Positions 55,189-64,000 of a stretch of DNA of 64,000 nucleotides are shown piece by piece. The notes beneath the pieces are model-generated. The model ran no database searches and was not told where the DNA came from. It saw nothing but the letters and a program-made list of their open reading frames with translations. The translations under genes and the position numbers were made by a program. The stretch is from Prorocentrum cordatum. Taxonomy: Eukaryota; Sar; Dinophyceae; Prorocentrales; Prorocentraceae. Location of the stretch: positions 97,501 to 161,500 of the forward strand of contig CAUYUJ010018871.1 of NCBI GenBank assembly GCA_963575745.1. The letters run 5' to 3'. How positions within the stretch are numbered: the first letter of the stretch is position 1; each line of letters opens with the position of its first letter.

Positions 55189-56730
55189 TTGGTTGCGCAT
55201 GCGTGGGCGAGGGCCAGCTCGCCGCTGGCCGCCAGCTGGCGAGCAGATTCGGCGACGACGCGGGCTCAGTTGCGGCCGCCGCCGCCGCCACGCCATCCCC
55301 CCCGAGACGTGCCAGAGCCGACGCCGCCAGGGCAGCTTCCCCTGACTCCCGCGCCTGCCCCTGCCGCCGAGCCGCTCCTGCCTACCTCTGGCGGCTGTGC
55401 GATCGCGGCGTCTCCGCCTGCTTTGGCCAGTGCGATCGCGGCGCCTCCACCCGCTGCAGCAGGTAGCGCGCGCCCGCCCCCTCCAGCCCCTGACTTGGGC
55501 AGCTCGTCTTCCGACGAGGGCGTCGACGGCGACGCGAGCGAGAAGACCGCCGCGACGATGCGACGGGGGAGACAACTCGAGCCCCCCGAAGAGCGGCGGG
55601 GCAGGATGCGTTCCAGAAGCACGCAGAGACCGACCGAGCAGGATGTTGCTTCCTGTAGCTCATCAGAGGACGTGCGGGAGGATGCCACCTCTGGCGCACC
55701 CGAGTACGCTGTCTATCGCGCAACAGAGGAAGTGAGCCTGACGACTCGTCTCTCTGAGAGGAAGCGCAGACGATTGCCCGACGAACGCAAGGCCGAGCTT
55801 CGCAGCGTCGCCCGAACGCGTGCCATGCAGCAGCACTTCGTCGACAACAAGGAGCGTTGGGAAGCCGACGCCCAAGCACGCGTCCGAGATTGGCAAATGC
55901 CGCAGCTCGAGGACAGAAACGCCCGGCGCATGCAGAGAAAGCTCGACGCGCGGTGCAACCCGCCCCCGAAGGCATCCCCCACCGAAACGACAACCCAGAT
56001 AACGCAGGGCAGCTGTGGCCCGTCTTGCGCGCTTGCCTCCAAAATGCAACACTACAAGCGGCGGCTGTGGGAGGAGCTGTGGGGCCCCGACGCTGTCTCT
56101 GACGCGCCCGTCGCCGAGGCATGCCCGAACGCCGTGATCGGCGACGGGCGGGCGGCGCTGACGCCAGACGCCTTCGAGGCATCGAGGCGCAAAGCAGGGA
56201 TTCAGAACGACGAGACCTACGTCAAGCACATCTTCGAAAAGCACAGCGGCGAGGCGCGGCACTGGGGGGGGCCCGGGTGGAGGGATGTGCCTTCTGAATT
56301 CGTGAACACTCTCTGCCGCGTCAGGTTCTGGCATCACCAGTACGCCAAGAGCGAAAAGGCGCGTGAGTACCTGGCCTGGAAGAACGCTGACAGGGATACG
56401 GACTTCCTGGAACTGGCGGAGATGAAGTGGATCTTGGATCTAGATGGTGGCGAGACCGCGCTTCTGAAGTGCGTCGAAGACGACTCTGCCTCTGGCGAGA
56501 CGTGGTCCATCAGGACTGGACAACTTGTGACTCTGGCGGAGATGTTCAGCTACGGGCGCCGCCTTTGCTCGTGCCACTTCCTGTGCACGTTGCACCTCCG
56601 ACGACCGATATTCGCGACGAGGAAGGGGCACAGCGAGTCGCGCACGGCGGAGGCTACTCTCAAGAAGAATACTCGGCGCCTGCGCCATCAGGAGACAGGG
56701 CGCCACGGCCTGCCCCGGCGCCGAAGGTGA
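55189..56730 (+). CDS. Gene family A/B, copy B': best-preserved C-terminal half (513 codons)
   Basis: An open frame from 55189 (VAHAWARASSPLAASWRADS) through Pro-rich and acidic regions (SSSSDEGVDGDASEKTAATM), a basic helical block (LSERKRRRLPDERKAELRSV, QQHFVDNKERWEADAQARVR) and the complete conserved domain. The domain reads DETYVKHIFEKHSGEARHWG, PSEFVNTLCRVRFWHHQYAK, EMKWILDLDGGETALLKCVE, SIRTGQLVTLAEMFSYGRRL and PIFATRKGHSESRTAEATLK. It is the only copy in which this half is uninterrupted. The first ATG in the frame is well inside, so upstream parts are needed. Function unknown. Confidence 0.55.
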   Translation: MVAHAWARASSPLAASWRADSATTRAQLRPPPPPRHPPRDVPEPTPPGQLPLTPAPAPAAEPLLPTSGGCAIAASPPALASAIAAPPPAAAGSARPPPPAPDLGSSSSDEGVDGDASEKTAATMRRGRQLEPPEERRGRMRSRSTQRPTEQDVASCSSSEDVREDATSGAPEYAVYRATEEVSLTTRLSERKRRRLPDERKAELRSVARTRAMQQHFVDNKERWEADAQARVRDWQMPQLEDRNARRMQRKLDARCNPPPKASPTETTTQITQGSCGPSCALASKMQHYKRRLWEELWGPDAVSDAPVAEACPNAVIGDGRAALTPDAFEASRRKAGIQNDETYVKHIFEKHSGEARHWGGPGWRDVPSEFVNTLCRVRFWHHQYAKSEKAREYLAWKNADRDTDFLELAEMKWILDLDGGETALLKCVEDDSASGETWSIRTGQLVTLAEMFSYGRRLCSCHFLCTLHLRRPIFATRKGHSESRTAEATLKKNTRRLRHQETGRHGLPRRRR

Positions 56731-57094
56731 GGGCGTGGCACTGCTGTGTAGCTGCCTCTGGCGCTTCTTTCCTTGCAGAACCCTCTGAAGAGCTGCCTCT
56801 GGCGATTGCGGACTTTTGCGCGCAGCGCGTCGCTGCTTTCGCGGCTGCCCGTCGGCCGCGCTTTCGCACGCGAGCGCGCTTGCCTGCGCGCGGGCAAGGG
56901 CGGCGGTGAGTTCGATCCGTCGCGGATTTCCCGCAACCAGTTGCGGTGGCGCGACGAGCGCGCGTTCGAAACGTTCTACAAGCTTTTGGCGCCTGCGGGG
57001 CTGAAGGATTTCCTCGACAGAATTCCGACGAATTCGCCTGGTGCGAGAAGGCCGACAACAAAGGCATGCTCATCAGGCGCGGCAGGAGGAGCGC
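56731..57094 (+). other. 3' flank of B', GC-rich, possible small ORF
   Basis: Shared with the B flank up to about 56890, including two dispersed motifs. After that a frame reads EFDPSRISRNQLRWRDERAF followed by ETFYKLLAPAGLKDFLDRIP, which looks protein-like but is short and lacks a start. Unidentified. Confidence 0.3.
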
Positions 57095-57660
57095 GCCCCG
57101 CCATGGGCGAAGTGGACGCAGGCGCTGCCTCTGGCGCGCCCCGCCGCGGCGAGCGCGCCCCAACACGAAGTGGCCTCAGGGGGCGGCCTGAAGCGGCCGA
57201 AGGGCGCCCGCCAACTGACCGCCCTCAGGAAGCGGCCTCTGGAAGCGGCCACATTGCATTGCCGCTGGCGCGCCCCGACAATTCACCGCCCTCAGGAAGC
57301 GGGCAGAATAAGAGCAACCCTTGGGAAGACCTTCACTCGGAGATGGTTGCCCGAGACACTGCCTCTGGCGTGGCCGAGCCACTGCCTCTGGCGCGCCCGC
57401 GACGCTGCCTCCGGCGCGCTTTCTGAGGCCAAGGCGGCGTCGCCGTAGCTGGCGCCGCGACACTTGCGAGCGGAAAAACGAGTCGTCATCACCACCATCG
57501 TAGTCGCCATCATGACCGCCGACATCATGAGCGCAATCAGCGACGCCATGACCACCGACACCATGACCATCGTCGTCATGACCACCGTCATCATGACCAC
57601 CGACATCATGACCATCGTCATCATGACCACCGACATCAATGGCATCATCAGCGCCACCGC
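57095..57660 (+). repeat. Segment C' (copy of 16524-17005) with expanded CATGACCACC repeats
   Basis: Matches segment C nearly base for base from CCCCGCCATGGGCGAAGTGG to GCGCAATCAGCGACGCCATG. The 3' end then holds about eight units of a 15-18-bp repeat (CATGACCACCG(A/T)CATCAT type) where C has only two or three. It contains at least six dispersed motifs. Confidence 0.8.
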
Positions 57661-57938
57661 CATCATCATCATCATTGCCATCATCACGCCAAGTTCGCAT
57701 CATATTAGCGCTGCGGGTCCTTAATATGATGTTCGACCCCTTGGTGGACCAGTCAGGCCAGGCACGGACCGCGCGGCCACGGTGGCCGACGCGCGCCAGG
57801 CTGCGGTTTCGGCGGTGGCACGCGGCACCGCGGCCATGCTGCTGAGCGCAGCCAGGCCGCGGCCACGGTCGTGGCGGTCGCCAGCCCAGGCGGCCTGCCG
57901 CGGCGGCTAAGGTTGCTCCCTCCGCTTTCCCCGCCTCC
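57661..57938. other. No gene seen
   Basis: GC-rich sequence with CGCGGCCACGG words between segment C' and the TCC tract. Confidence 0.35.
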
Positions 57939-57991
57939 CACTCCTCCTCCTCCTCCTCCTCCTCCTCCTCCTCCTCCTCCTCCTCCTCCTC

Positions 57992-58022
<31 letters not shown>

Positions 58023-58145
58023 TCCTCCTCCTCCTCCCCTCCTCCTCCTCCTCCTCCTCCTCCTCCTCCTCCTCCTCTTCCTCCTCCTCCTCCTCCTCCC
58101 TCTCCTGTTCCTCCCCCATCATCTTCCTCCTCCTCCTTCTCCCCC
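57939..58145 (+). repeat. (TCC)n tract at the 5' border of LINE element 3
   Basis: About 200 nt of TCC/CTC repeats, ending about 45 nt before homology to RT begins. It forms the upstream border of the 5'-truncated element 3. Confidence 0.9.
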
Positions 58146-58192
58146 CCTCCTCCTACGCCCGCCCGCTACGCCTCAAAAGCACAAGTAACAAG

Positions 58193-58720
58193 GTGATTTG
58201 CGGGGCCCTGAACAAGTGCATGCATCCTGTCGTCACCTCTGTCGGGGCACCCTGCCAGAACGGCCCCATTAAGGGGCGCAACTTCCTCGACAACGTTCTC
58301 TCGTTAGGCGCCGAAGCCCGTCGAGCTAGCATACTTGCACATGAGCGCCCGCTAGAGGCCCCATCCTTGATGACGTTCGATTACGCGCAGGCTTTTCCGA
58401 GCGCAAGTCAATCGCGTTTATTCTGCTGTTTGGAACGCTCGGTGATCCCCTGCCCTTTTCTACTGGCGCCACGGGGACTTCACCATAATATGGTGTGCTA
58501 CTATGGCGGTGGTGAACAGCTATACATGTTTAGCATGAGGTCCGGGGTGCTCCAGGGCTGCCCTCTCAGTGGAACTCTGTACGTCAACCCGTTTCTGTTT
58601 GATCTTGAACGAAGTTTATCGACCCCGTCGCCCCTGTTGGGTATCCCTCGCGCATGTGCGGACGATATTGGAGTTGTCATGTTTGAGAACCGTGGTTGCC
58701 GCAGGTTGGCTCGACTCTTC
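58193..58720 (+). pseudogene. LINE element 3 reverse transcriptase, core
   Basis: The frame reads VICGALNKCMHPVVTSVGAP, NGPIKGRNFLDNVLSLGAEA and SLMTFDYAQAFPSASQSRLF (first Asp). Then come MRSGVLQGCPLSGTLYVNPF and IPRACADDIGVVMFE, with the Asp pair at 58661-58666, all as in element 1. After about 58700 the homologous sequence continues in the frame starting at 58696. Confidence 0.85.
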
Positions 58721-60180
58721 CGTTTATCGAAGCAGTCGCGAACCTCCAGCTCAAACATGGCAAATGGTCAGCCACCCCTCTTGCTGGGCCTCTCAATGAA
58801 GATACGACCATGGGCTTCCGCCGTGTGCTGACTGCTGCTGACGGTGCCTGGGGATCATTTGTCATTGTTCAAATTTGTACGTATTTGCGCTCTCAGTTCG
58901 GCCCCGCTGCTAAGATCGAGCTGCAGTGGGCCAGCCCGCCCCTCAAACACTACCAGAGGGCACTTGAGATTAGCAGGTCTGGAGCACCAGCTGCCGTCAT
59001 GGCAGCGCTGTATCGGGAACGCGCTCTACCTGTGATGAGCTACATTGCCCAGCTGGCCCCCATGCCGTGGACGCCGGCCCAAGAACAACGGCACTGCATT
59101 GCCGGGCTTCTTCGGGCCCCGAGCTCAATGCTGCGATGCCAGGACTGCTTCAACCTTGAGTCGATTGGCGGCCCACGGTTCGCATCATTGTTCGCAGATG
59201 CAGCTGCTGCGCGGCTTCGCACGGCGGCTGTCGCTCGTGTTGGTTGGCACGATGCTCTCAAGAGCTTGCGAGACGACTTGATCAATCACGGCTTCGCCAG
59301 TTGGTGGTGCCTCCCGCAGATGGCCCCACCCTTCTGGACAGCGCCCCCGTGCGTGGCCTTCCTCGAGGATGCCATGACTGGTTCTCCGCTGGATCGACGC
59401 CTCAGACGTGGTGGTGTTATTGCCACGGAGACCTGGCACAGCCCATGCAGGAGGCTGCCGACTGCGATCGTGCAGCTGTTCGGGGCCAACACGCTTCCCA
59501 CCCCGCCCCTGGCTCTCCAGCGGCATCGCGGCGCCGCGCGTGCTGGGCAGCGAGCGTCGGAGGTGAAGTGGCAAGCAGTCTTCTCGTGCATCCTGCACCG
59601 CACCGTCTTCCCGCCTGATGTCCATGCGCTAGTGGCGAGGAGACTGCTCAAGCACTTCGGCGTATCCAATATCGACTTCACCCCCATCTTGCACAAGCTT
59701 GGCGACGTGCCCATGGCGTGGCCGGTGCCCCTCTTCAAGACCTGGACAGGAGCATGGATTAGTAGTACCAGAATTCAGCGTCAGGCGGGGTGCATAGATG
59801 GGTGTGCAAACGCTACTGACCGCATCTCGCACTACGTGGGATCATGCACCCGACTGCACCACTTCGCTGCCTTAGCATTGCGAGCAGATCTCCCTGGCTC
59901 GATCAGAGGACGATTGGGATTCTCGAGTGATGGTTCGTTTGCCTTTGTATTGGCGATGCACCATCACTATCGCCTGGTATCCCATGTATTCTCGGAGCCG
60001 CCCAGTTACAAACAAGCTGCGGAGTTTGTCGAGGCCACTCGATTGTCTGTGCGACTCCCGCTTCGTGGCAAGAAGGTATTCTTTGATAGCCCGTGCCATA
60101 CTACATCGAGCTATGGTTTGTGCACGCTCCGACTTGGAGAGCGCAGCGCCGACACCACCAGACAGCACGAACGAGAGTGA
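58696..60180 (+). pseudogene. LINE element 3 RT thumb and zinc-knuckle region
   Basis: Continuation after a frameshift at about 58700: STLPFIEAVANLQLKHGKWS, KIELQWASPPLKHYQRALEI, ALYRERALPVMSYIAQLAPM and GLLRAPSSMLRCQDCFNLES. Corresponding blocks in element 1 are GVLYSSRVFSVVSYVAQFAP and QVFRAPLGMLTAAGWAQLGA. Near 59790 GCIDGCANATDRISHYVGSC forms a C-x3-C-x8-H-x4-C cluster. The frame stops at 60180; the Ser/Pro-rich tail continues in the frame ending at 60767. Confidence 0.8.
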
Positions 60181-60767
60181 CTCGAGCTCTTCCTCTTCGT
60201 CCTCTTCCTCTTCTCCTTGCTCCTCACCATCCAGCACCTGCTCTCCGCAGACGGCCTCAGGATCTTCGAGGCCCTCCCCTTCCCAGAGTGCGCCCTGTTG
60301 TGCTTCAGCTCCCGCGACTCCGTCGTGCCCCACGGGTGGAACATCGGCTGAAAATTGTGAGCAGCCCTCAGGCGACATCGTCGCATCTTGCTCAGTGTGG
60401 CTCCCCCTGTGGCATTGTGCTTTCCCCTTTGTCCTCTCTGCCCCCCGTGTCTGTGCCCCCCCGCCCCTCGCCCTTTGCTCCCCCTTCCCCGTGTGTGAAC
60501 CTTGTGCCTTTCGGCGTGCCTCGTGTGGTCCCGCCTCCCGCGTCCTCCTGGCCTGGAGTGCTTCCTCGTCTTGCTCATGTGGGCACCCACGAGAGCACCC
60601 CTCTGAACCATGACTCCTCGAGACTAATTATCTTTCAGTGTGTAGATTACGACATGCCGCGTCGCATGGAACCCCCCCGTGCTGTCGCATCCGTCCACTA
60701 TGTAGATACACCCGAGGCCTCCCATATGGGCGTTGCCTCGCCATTTGATGCGGCTGCATATCGGTAG
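60093..60767 (+). pseudogene. LINE element 3 C-terminal extension
   Basis: Pro/Ser/His-rich sequence with no clear domain (VLSPLSSLPPVSVPPRPSPF; HYVDTPEASHMGVASPFDAA). Its TAG stop at 60765-60767 lies about 50 nt before the TCC tail, the same distance as in element 1, so its end is probably the true end of ORF2. Confidence 0.5.
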
Positions 60768-60975
60768 AGTGGCTTAGAGGAGAGACTCGTCCCCCCGTGG
60801 CTACGCTCTGTCTCCTCCCCCTCCTCCTCCTCCTCCTCCTCCTCCTCCTCCTCCTCCTCCTCCTCCTCCTCCTTCTCCTCCTCCTCCTATCGGCTACGCT
60901 CCACCTCCTCCTCCTCCTCCTCCTCCTCCTCCTCCTCCTGCTTTTCCTCCTCCCTCTCCTCCTCCCTAACATTCT
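60768..60975 (+). other. 3' UTR and (TCC)n tail of element 3, with a second short tail copy
   Basis: CCCCCCGTGGCTACGCTCTG, TCTCC and (TCC)n match the end of element 1. After about 70 nt of TCC repeats the word ATCGGCTACGCTCCACCTCC recurs at 60887-60906, followed by more (TCC)n. It looks like a minimal 3' end of a further insertion or a tail duplication. Confidence 0.75.
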
Positions 60976-61394
60976 CCACCTCCTCATCCCCCTCCTCATC
61001 CTCACCCTCATCCACGTCATCATTATTTTCCGTTTTTCACCTGCGGCGTAGTCTGTTTGGTTGTTTCGGGGCCGCCCTGCTTCCGTCAGCCGCCTCTCCT
61101 CCCTTCCCTGTCTTTCCCTTTTTATTCCTTGGTCGTTGCTTCAGGCGGGCGTGCGAAAGCTTTGCTGGGGGGAGGGGGTCGGCTCAGACCCCGTGGCCGC
61201 CACCCCGTCTACCCCGCCTTCCGGCGATCTTCCTGCTACGTTATCCCTTTTTCTCCCCTTCCTTGAGCCAGGCCTGGCGCGCAACAGCGCGCGTGGTGGA
61301 GCGCAACCCCAATGCCCAGGGGACCCTCCCATCTGGGGAGGGTCGGAAACCGTCGGTTTGTCCCCGGGCCGAAACGCGAGGGAGGGATGGAAGG
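60976..61394. other. No gene supported
   Basis: Mixed sequence with open frames of no recognisable content; a 9-bp-arm hairpin lies at 61322-61345 (GACCCTCCC..GGGAGGGTC). Confidence 0.3.
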
Positions 61395-61833
61395 AGGGCG
61401 GAAGGAGGAGGAGGAGGAGAAGGAGGAGGAGGAGGAGGAGGAGGAGGAACAGGAGCAGGAGGAGCAGGAGGAAGGATAGCGCGCGTGCGTGTGTGTTGTC
61501 GCAAGGAAGCGAACTCAGTTCTTACCGTTCCTCCTGCGGTTTCGTCTGTTGTTATGATGACGATGGTGCTGTTTCAGTCCCTTACGCTTCTGCAAGAGGG
61601 GGGCGGGGCAGAGGGGGCGAGAGGGAGGACCCAGGGGCGGGAGAGGGGGAGGTTAGGGAGGTGGTGGAGGAGGAGGAGGAGGAAAAGGAGGAGGAGGAGG
61701 AGCAGGAGCAGGAGCAGGAGCAGGAGGAGGAGGCGGGAGCCGAGGCGGAGTTCTGGAGTTACAGAGTTGCAGAGTTACAGGTATTGCGACTAAGAAAGAG
61801 GAGGAAGAGGAGGAGGAGGATGAGGAGGAGGAG

Positions 61834-61868
<35 letters not shown>

Positions 61869-61930
61869 CGACGACGACGAGGAGGAGAGGGAGGAGGAGG
61901 AGGCGGAGTAGGAGCAGGAGGAGGAGGAGG
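61395..61930 (+). repeat. (GGA)n-rich purine tracts
   Basis: Three purine blocks (61395-61475, 61595-61745, 61793-61930) of GGA/GAGCAG/GACGAC repeats separated by short unique sequence. Open frames are low complexity. Confidence 0.9.
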
Positions 61931-62155
61931 ATAATAATCAGATAAGCAAGAATAATAATGATGATAATTATAACAACACTAATAATAAAAATAATAATCA
62001 TCATCATCGTAAAAATAATAACACTAATAATAATCATAATCGTAATCATACTACTAATATTGTTCGTAATAACATGAATAATAATACTCAGAATAACAAT
62101 AATAATAAACATATTAATAACAATAATAATAAGAAGAAGAAGAAGAAGAAGAGAC
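61927..62155 (+). repeat. AAT-rich degenerate trinucleotide island
   Basis: Over 220 nt made almost entirely of AAT/ATA/ATC/AAC triplets, ending in (AAG)n, a sharp low-GC island in GC-rich DNA. Confidence 0.9.
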
Positions 62156-62709
62156 ACAAGGAGGAGAGGGAGAAAGGGCGGCCAGTGCCGAAGGAGTGAG
62201 AGGCGGGGGACGGTGACAGGGATCGGGACAAGGGGAGGGAAAATGGGGATTCATGGGGAAGGAGTCGATTTGTTATGGCGATCCTTGCGCGAAAGGGACT
62301 GGGGCTTGTTCAAGAAGGACGCGTTTCGACTGCCAAGCGATGCTTAGGCATAATCGACGCTACAAGCTAGGAGCCGTGGCGCGCGCCAAAGCTACAGCAC
62401 CACCCCAAGCCACGAATGCTGCAGACGCTCATTGATGGCCCAGACCTGGGACGATTCGATCCTGTCGCAACGCGCGTTCCCGGACCCTCGACCCCTTCCA
62501 GGTGGTTTGCTTTCCCTGCGCCCGGGCCCGGACAGGGCAATCGAGAGAGAGAGAGAGAGTGGGCCGCCTTCCTTGAGCATATCCCCCCCTGGCGCATCCG
62601 GCGCCGCTCCTGGCGATCCAAGAAATCTGCGCGGACCTCCGAACAAAAATTGTGCGCATGCCGTTTTGTGTTTTCTATCCCTGCCCGCCGCGGCCGCCGC
62701 TGCGCGCAG
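62156..62709. other. Probable intron or intergenic sequence upstream of the PP2C exon
   Basis: No domain found. The last 50 nt are pyrimidine-rich (TTTTCTATCCCTGCCCGCCG) and end in CAG, suiting a 3' splice site at 62709. Confidence 0.4.
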
Positions 62710-62827
62710 CCGGACACCTTCGCGTACGAGGTTTCACACGGCCACGTAGTGGTCATCGCCAGCGACGGGCTGTGGGACGTCCTCAGCGACCAGGACGCGC
62801 ACGGCGTCCTGCAGGAGGGGGCGGCAG
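62710..62827 (+). CDS. PP2C-type Ser/Thr phosphatase, downstream exon
   Basis: In-frame sequence PDTFAYEVSHGHVVVIASDG, then LWDVLSDQDAHGVLQEGAAG, contains the PP2C hallmark 'f.v.ASDGlWDvls.q.a' with the metal-binding Asp. Upstream is a pyrimidine tract and CAG; downstream GGCAG/GCAGAGG offers a GC-type donor at 62828. Phase at the 5' end is 0. It corresponds to the region that in PP2C proteins follows the VARSLGD segment by about 30-40 residues. That segment is at 2287-2415, the only other PP2C sequence in the window, on the same strand and in the right order. The final DN motif was not found before 64000. Confidence 0.8.
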
Positions 62828-62854
62828 GCAGAGGGGGAAGAGGGGACTCAGAAG

Positions 62855-63062
62855 GACAGGAGGAGGAGAAGGAGGAGGAGGAGAAAATGTTCCTCCTCCT
62901 CCTCCTCCTCCTCCTCCTCCTCCTCTTCCTCCTCCTTCACCTCCTGCTCGCGTTCCTCCTCCTCCTCCTCTTCCTCCTCTCCTTCTCCTCCTCCTCTTCC
63001 TCCTCCTCTTCCTCCTCTTCGTCCTCCTCCTCCTCCACCACCATTTCCTCCTCCTCCTCCAG
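62855..63062 (+). repeat. (GGA)n followed by (TCC)n, potential hairpin
   Basis: About 30 nt of GGA repeats, the loop AAAATGT, then about 175 nt of TCC repeats, so the first part can fold on the second. It lies directly after the PP2C exon. Confidence 0.9.
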
Positions 63063-63067
63063 GGGAG

Positions 63068-63210
63068 GAGCAGCGCAAGCGCTGGTGGGGGAACAGCGCA
63101 AGCGCTGGGGGGAGGAACAGCGCAAAGCGCTGGAGGGGGGAGGAGCAGCGCAAAGCGCTGGATAGTGCCAAAAACATGAAAACATGAAGCGGTGGCAGCG
63201 CAAAGCGCTC
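63068..63210 (+). repeat. Five copies of AGCGCAA(A)GCGCT
   Basis: The short palindromic word occurs at about 63071, 63091, 63118, 63147 and 63197. The first four are embedded in related GGGGGAGGA(A/G)C sequence. Each copy can form a 5-bp stem. Confidence 0.8.
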
Positions 63211-63409
63211 GAAAAAAAAACATGCATGCAACGCTATGGGGGGCAGACATGACGCTTTTTGATTAAGAAATAAGAAATGGTAGAAAATCTATGTTCGCAA
63301 CGCATGTTTTTTTTTTTTTGCAAAAATGAAAGGACAAAACAAAAACAACCAAACAAAAAAGCAAACAAAAAACAAACAAATCTTGACGTTTCGCGCATCC
63401 CCACCAACG

Positions 63410-63429
63410 TCCGTAGCCCTTGGCTCAAG
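63410..63429 (+). other. Decayed spliced leader
   Basis: TCCGTAGCCCTTGGCTCAAG equals the spliced leader with two bases missing in the ATTTT stretch and one A-to-C change. Sense orientation, 117 nt upstream of the ORF at 63546. Confidence 0.6.
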
Positions 63430-63545
63430 CCGTCTGGTGTGCCTGCCCCCTCCGGGGCAGTCTCCCGCCGCTCGAGGGGGCGCCCGGGCGCCGCTTCGTC
63501 ACACCAGCCCAGGGCCGCCTGTCCCCCCCACTAGTTACGCGGACG

Positions 63546-64000
63546 ATGGCTGACCCGCACGACGGTCAAGAGGGGGATCCTGATCGCACGGTACGCGGCT
63601 CGGGAGTCCATGTACTGCCCGCGATTGAGACATCTCCCCCCCATGCAGAGCAGCCCTCGCCCACAGGTGTGGCGGGGCCAGCACCGACTACGAATCCGAG
63701 ACCACTTCCTCCACGCGAGGGAGAAGACTTCCAGGTGCAAGTGGAGGGCCCTGACCCTGAGACGAACCCTGAGCACATCCCAGTTCCCCCCACGCCTCCC
63801 GCTTCCCCTCGTAGAAGGGCGGACGGCTCGCTGATCCGAGCGACGGACACAGCTCAGTCCACAGCGGTTGGAGGTGGAGACGCGGAGCCCGCTCGGGGGA
63901 GAGTTGGAGAAGCACGCCCAGGTTGGAAGGATCCTAGACATCGGAGGGAGGACGAAGCACCCCCCCCGACTTTGCTGGCGGAGGACCCGCCGCAGGACGA
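63546..64000 (+). CDS. Hypothetical protein, open at the window end
   Basis: From ATG 63546 (MADPHDGQEGDPDRTVRGSG) no stop occurs in 151 codons up to the last base. The sequence is polar, Pro/Glu/Arg-rich and probably disordered: NPRPLPPREGEDFQVQVEGP, EHIPVPPTPPASPRRRADGS and GRVGEARPGWKDPRHRREDE. The upstream spliced-leader relic suggests a retroposed transcript or the ORF1 of another SL-headed element. No family assigned. Confidence 0.45.
   Translation, partial: MADPHDGQEGDPDRTVRGSGVHVLPAIETSPPHAEQPSPTGVAGPAPTTNPRPLPPREGEDFQVQVEGPDPETNPEHIPVPPTPPASPRRRADGSLIRATDTAQSTAVGGGDAEPARGRVGEARPGWKDPRHRREDEAPPPTLLAEDPPQD

Larger units (their letters stand above)
58190..60830 (+). mobile_element. LINE element 3: 5'-truncated, same family as element 1
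   Basis: RT core, thumb, zinc knuckle, Ser/Pro-rich tail and 3' UTR with TCC tail are present. ORF1, endonuclease and the first RT blocks are missing, a typical LINE 5' truncation. It lies between (TCC)n tracts at 57939 and 60814. The 3' UTR matches element 1. At least two frameshifts make it inactive. Confidence 0.85.

Noticed and set aside
61322-61345. GACCCTCCC..GGGAGGGTC hairpin as a terminator
   Set aside because: Short stem in GC-rich DNA, no adjacent gene end, and hairpin terminators are not a known feature of dinoflagellate nuclear genes.

Overview
The window is nuclear DNA of a dinoflagellate. The decisive evidence is two exact copies of the 22-nt dinoflagellate spliced leader (3642-3663 and 10295-10316) plus several decayed copies. 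Very GC-rich sequence, genes read on the + strand only, tandemly repeated genes, abundant retroelements and huge simple-sequence tracts agree with this. The genus cannot be fixed from the window; a Prorocentrum-like genome is only a guess. There is no prokaryotic operon structure, and no rRNA, tRNA or CRISPR was seen.

Layout. 0.2-1.2 kb: decayed Ty1/copia pol. 2.29-2.42 kb: a PP2C phosphatase exon between a (GGA)n and a (TCC)n tract. 2.95-3.3 kb: four ~83-bp tandem repeats. 3.6-10.3 kb: a nearly complete spliced-leader-headed LINE (element 1: ORF1, APE endonuclease, reverse transcriptase). 10.3-13.8 kb: a second, 3'-truncated LINE (element 2) starting directly in the (TCC)n tail of element 1. 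14.1-15.1, 17.2-24.9 and 50.7-53.6 kb: three arrays of one ~21-bp minisatellite, the first inverted. 25.1-28.96 kb: a broken hAT-like transposase gene. 29.2-30.9 kb: poly(A), 30-bp repeats and diverged repeats. 31.3-33.1 kb: an unidentified broken gene with two perfect palindromes. 33.5-39.1 kb: two copies (A, A') of an unidentified gene family with CTG-rich spacers. 39.1-44.4 kb: a different LINE-like element (element 4) with three intact ORFs, followed to 47.3 kb by small ORFs near spliced-leader relics. 47.5-50.6 and 53.7-56.9 kb: two further members (B, B') of the A family, B' joined to a kinase-like domain. 57.1-57.6 kb: a copy of the 16.5-17.0 kb segment. 57.9-61 kb: a 5'-truncated LINE (element 3) between (TCC)n tracts. 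62.71-62.83 kb: a second PP2C exon. 63.5 kb to the end: an ORF open at the window edge, downstream of another leader relic.

Most of the DNA is mobile or repetitive. The strongest candidate for an undescribed system is the LINE family of elements 1-3: it carries the host spliced leader at its 5' end, ends in (TCC)n, and all five of its inspected non-broken or junction ends lie on (TCC)n tracts, suggesting a microsatellite-targeted retrotransposon that can stack head to tail. A second striking signal is a dispersed 12-13-bp motif (TGCCTCTGGCGC, roughly 70-80 copies counted by eye). It occurs in all three reading frames of the hAT-like and A/B genes and is essentially absent from the LINEs, minisatellites and PP2C exons.
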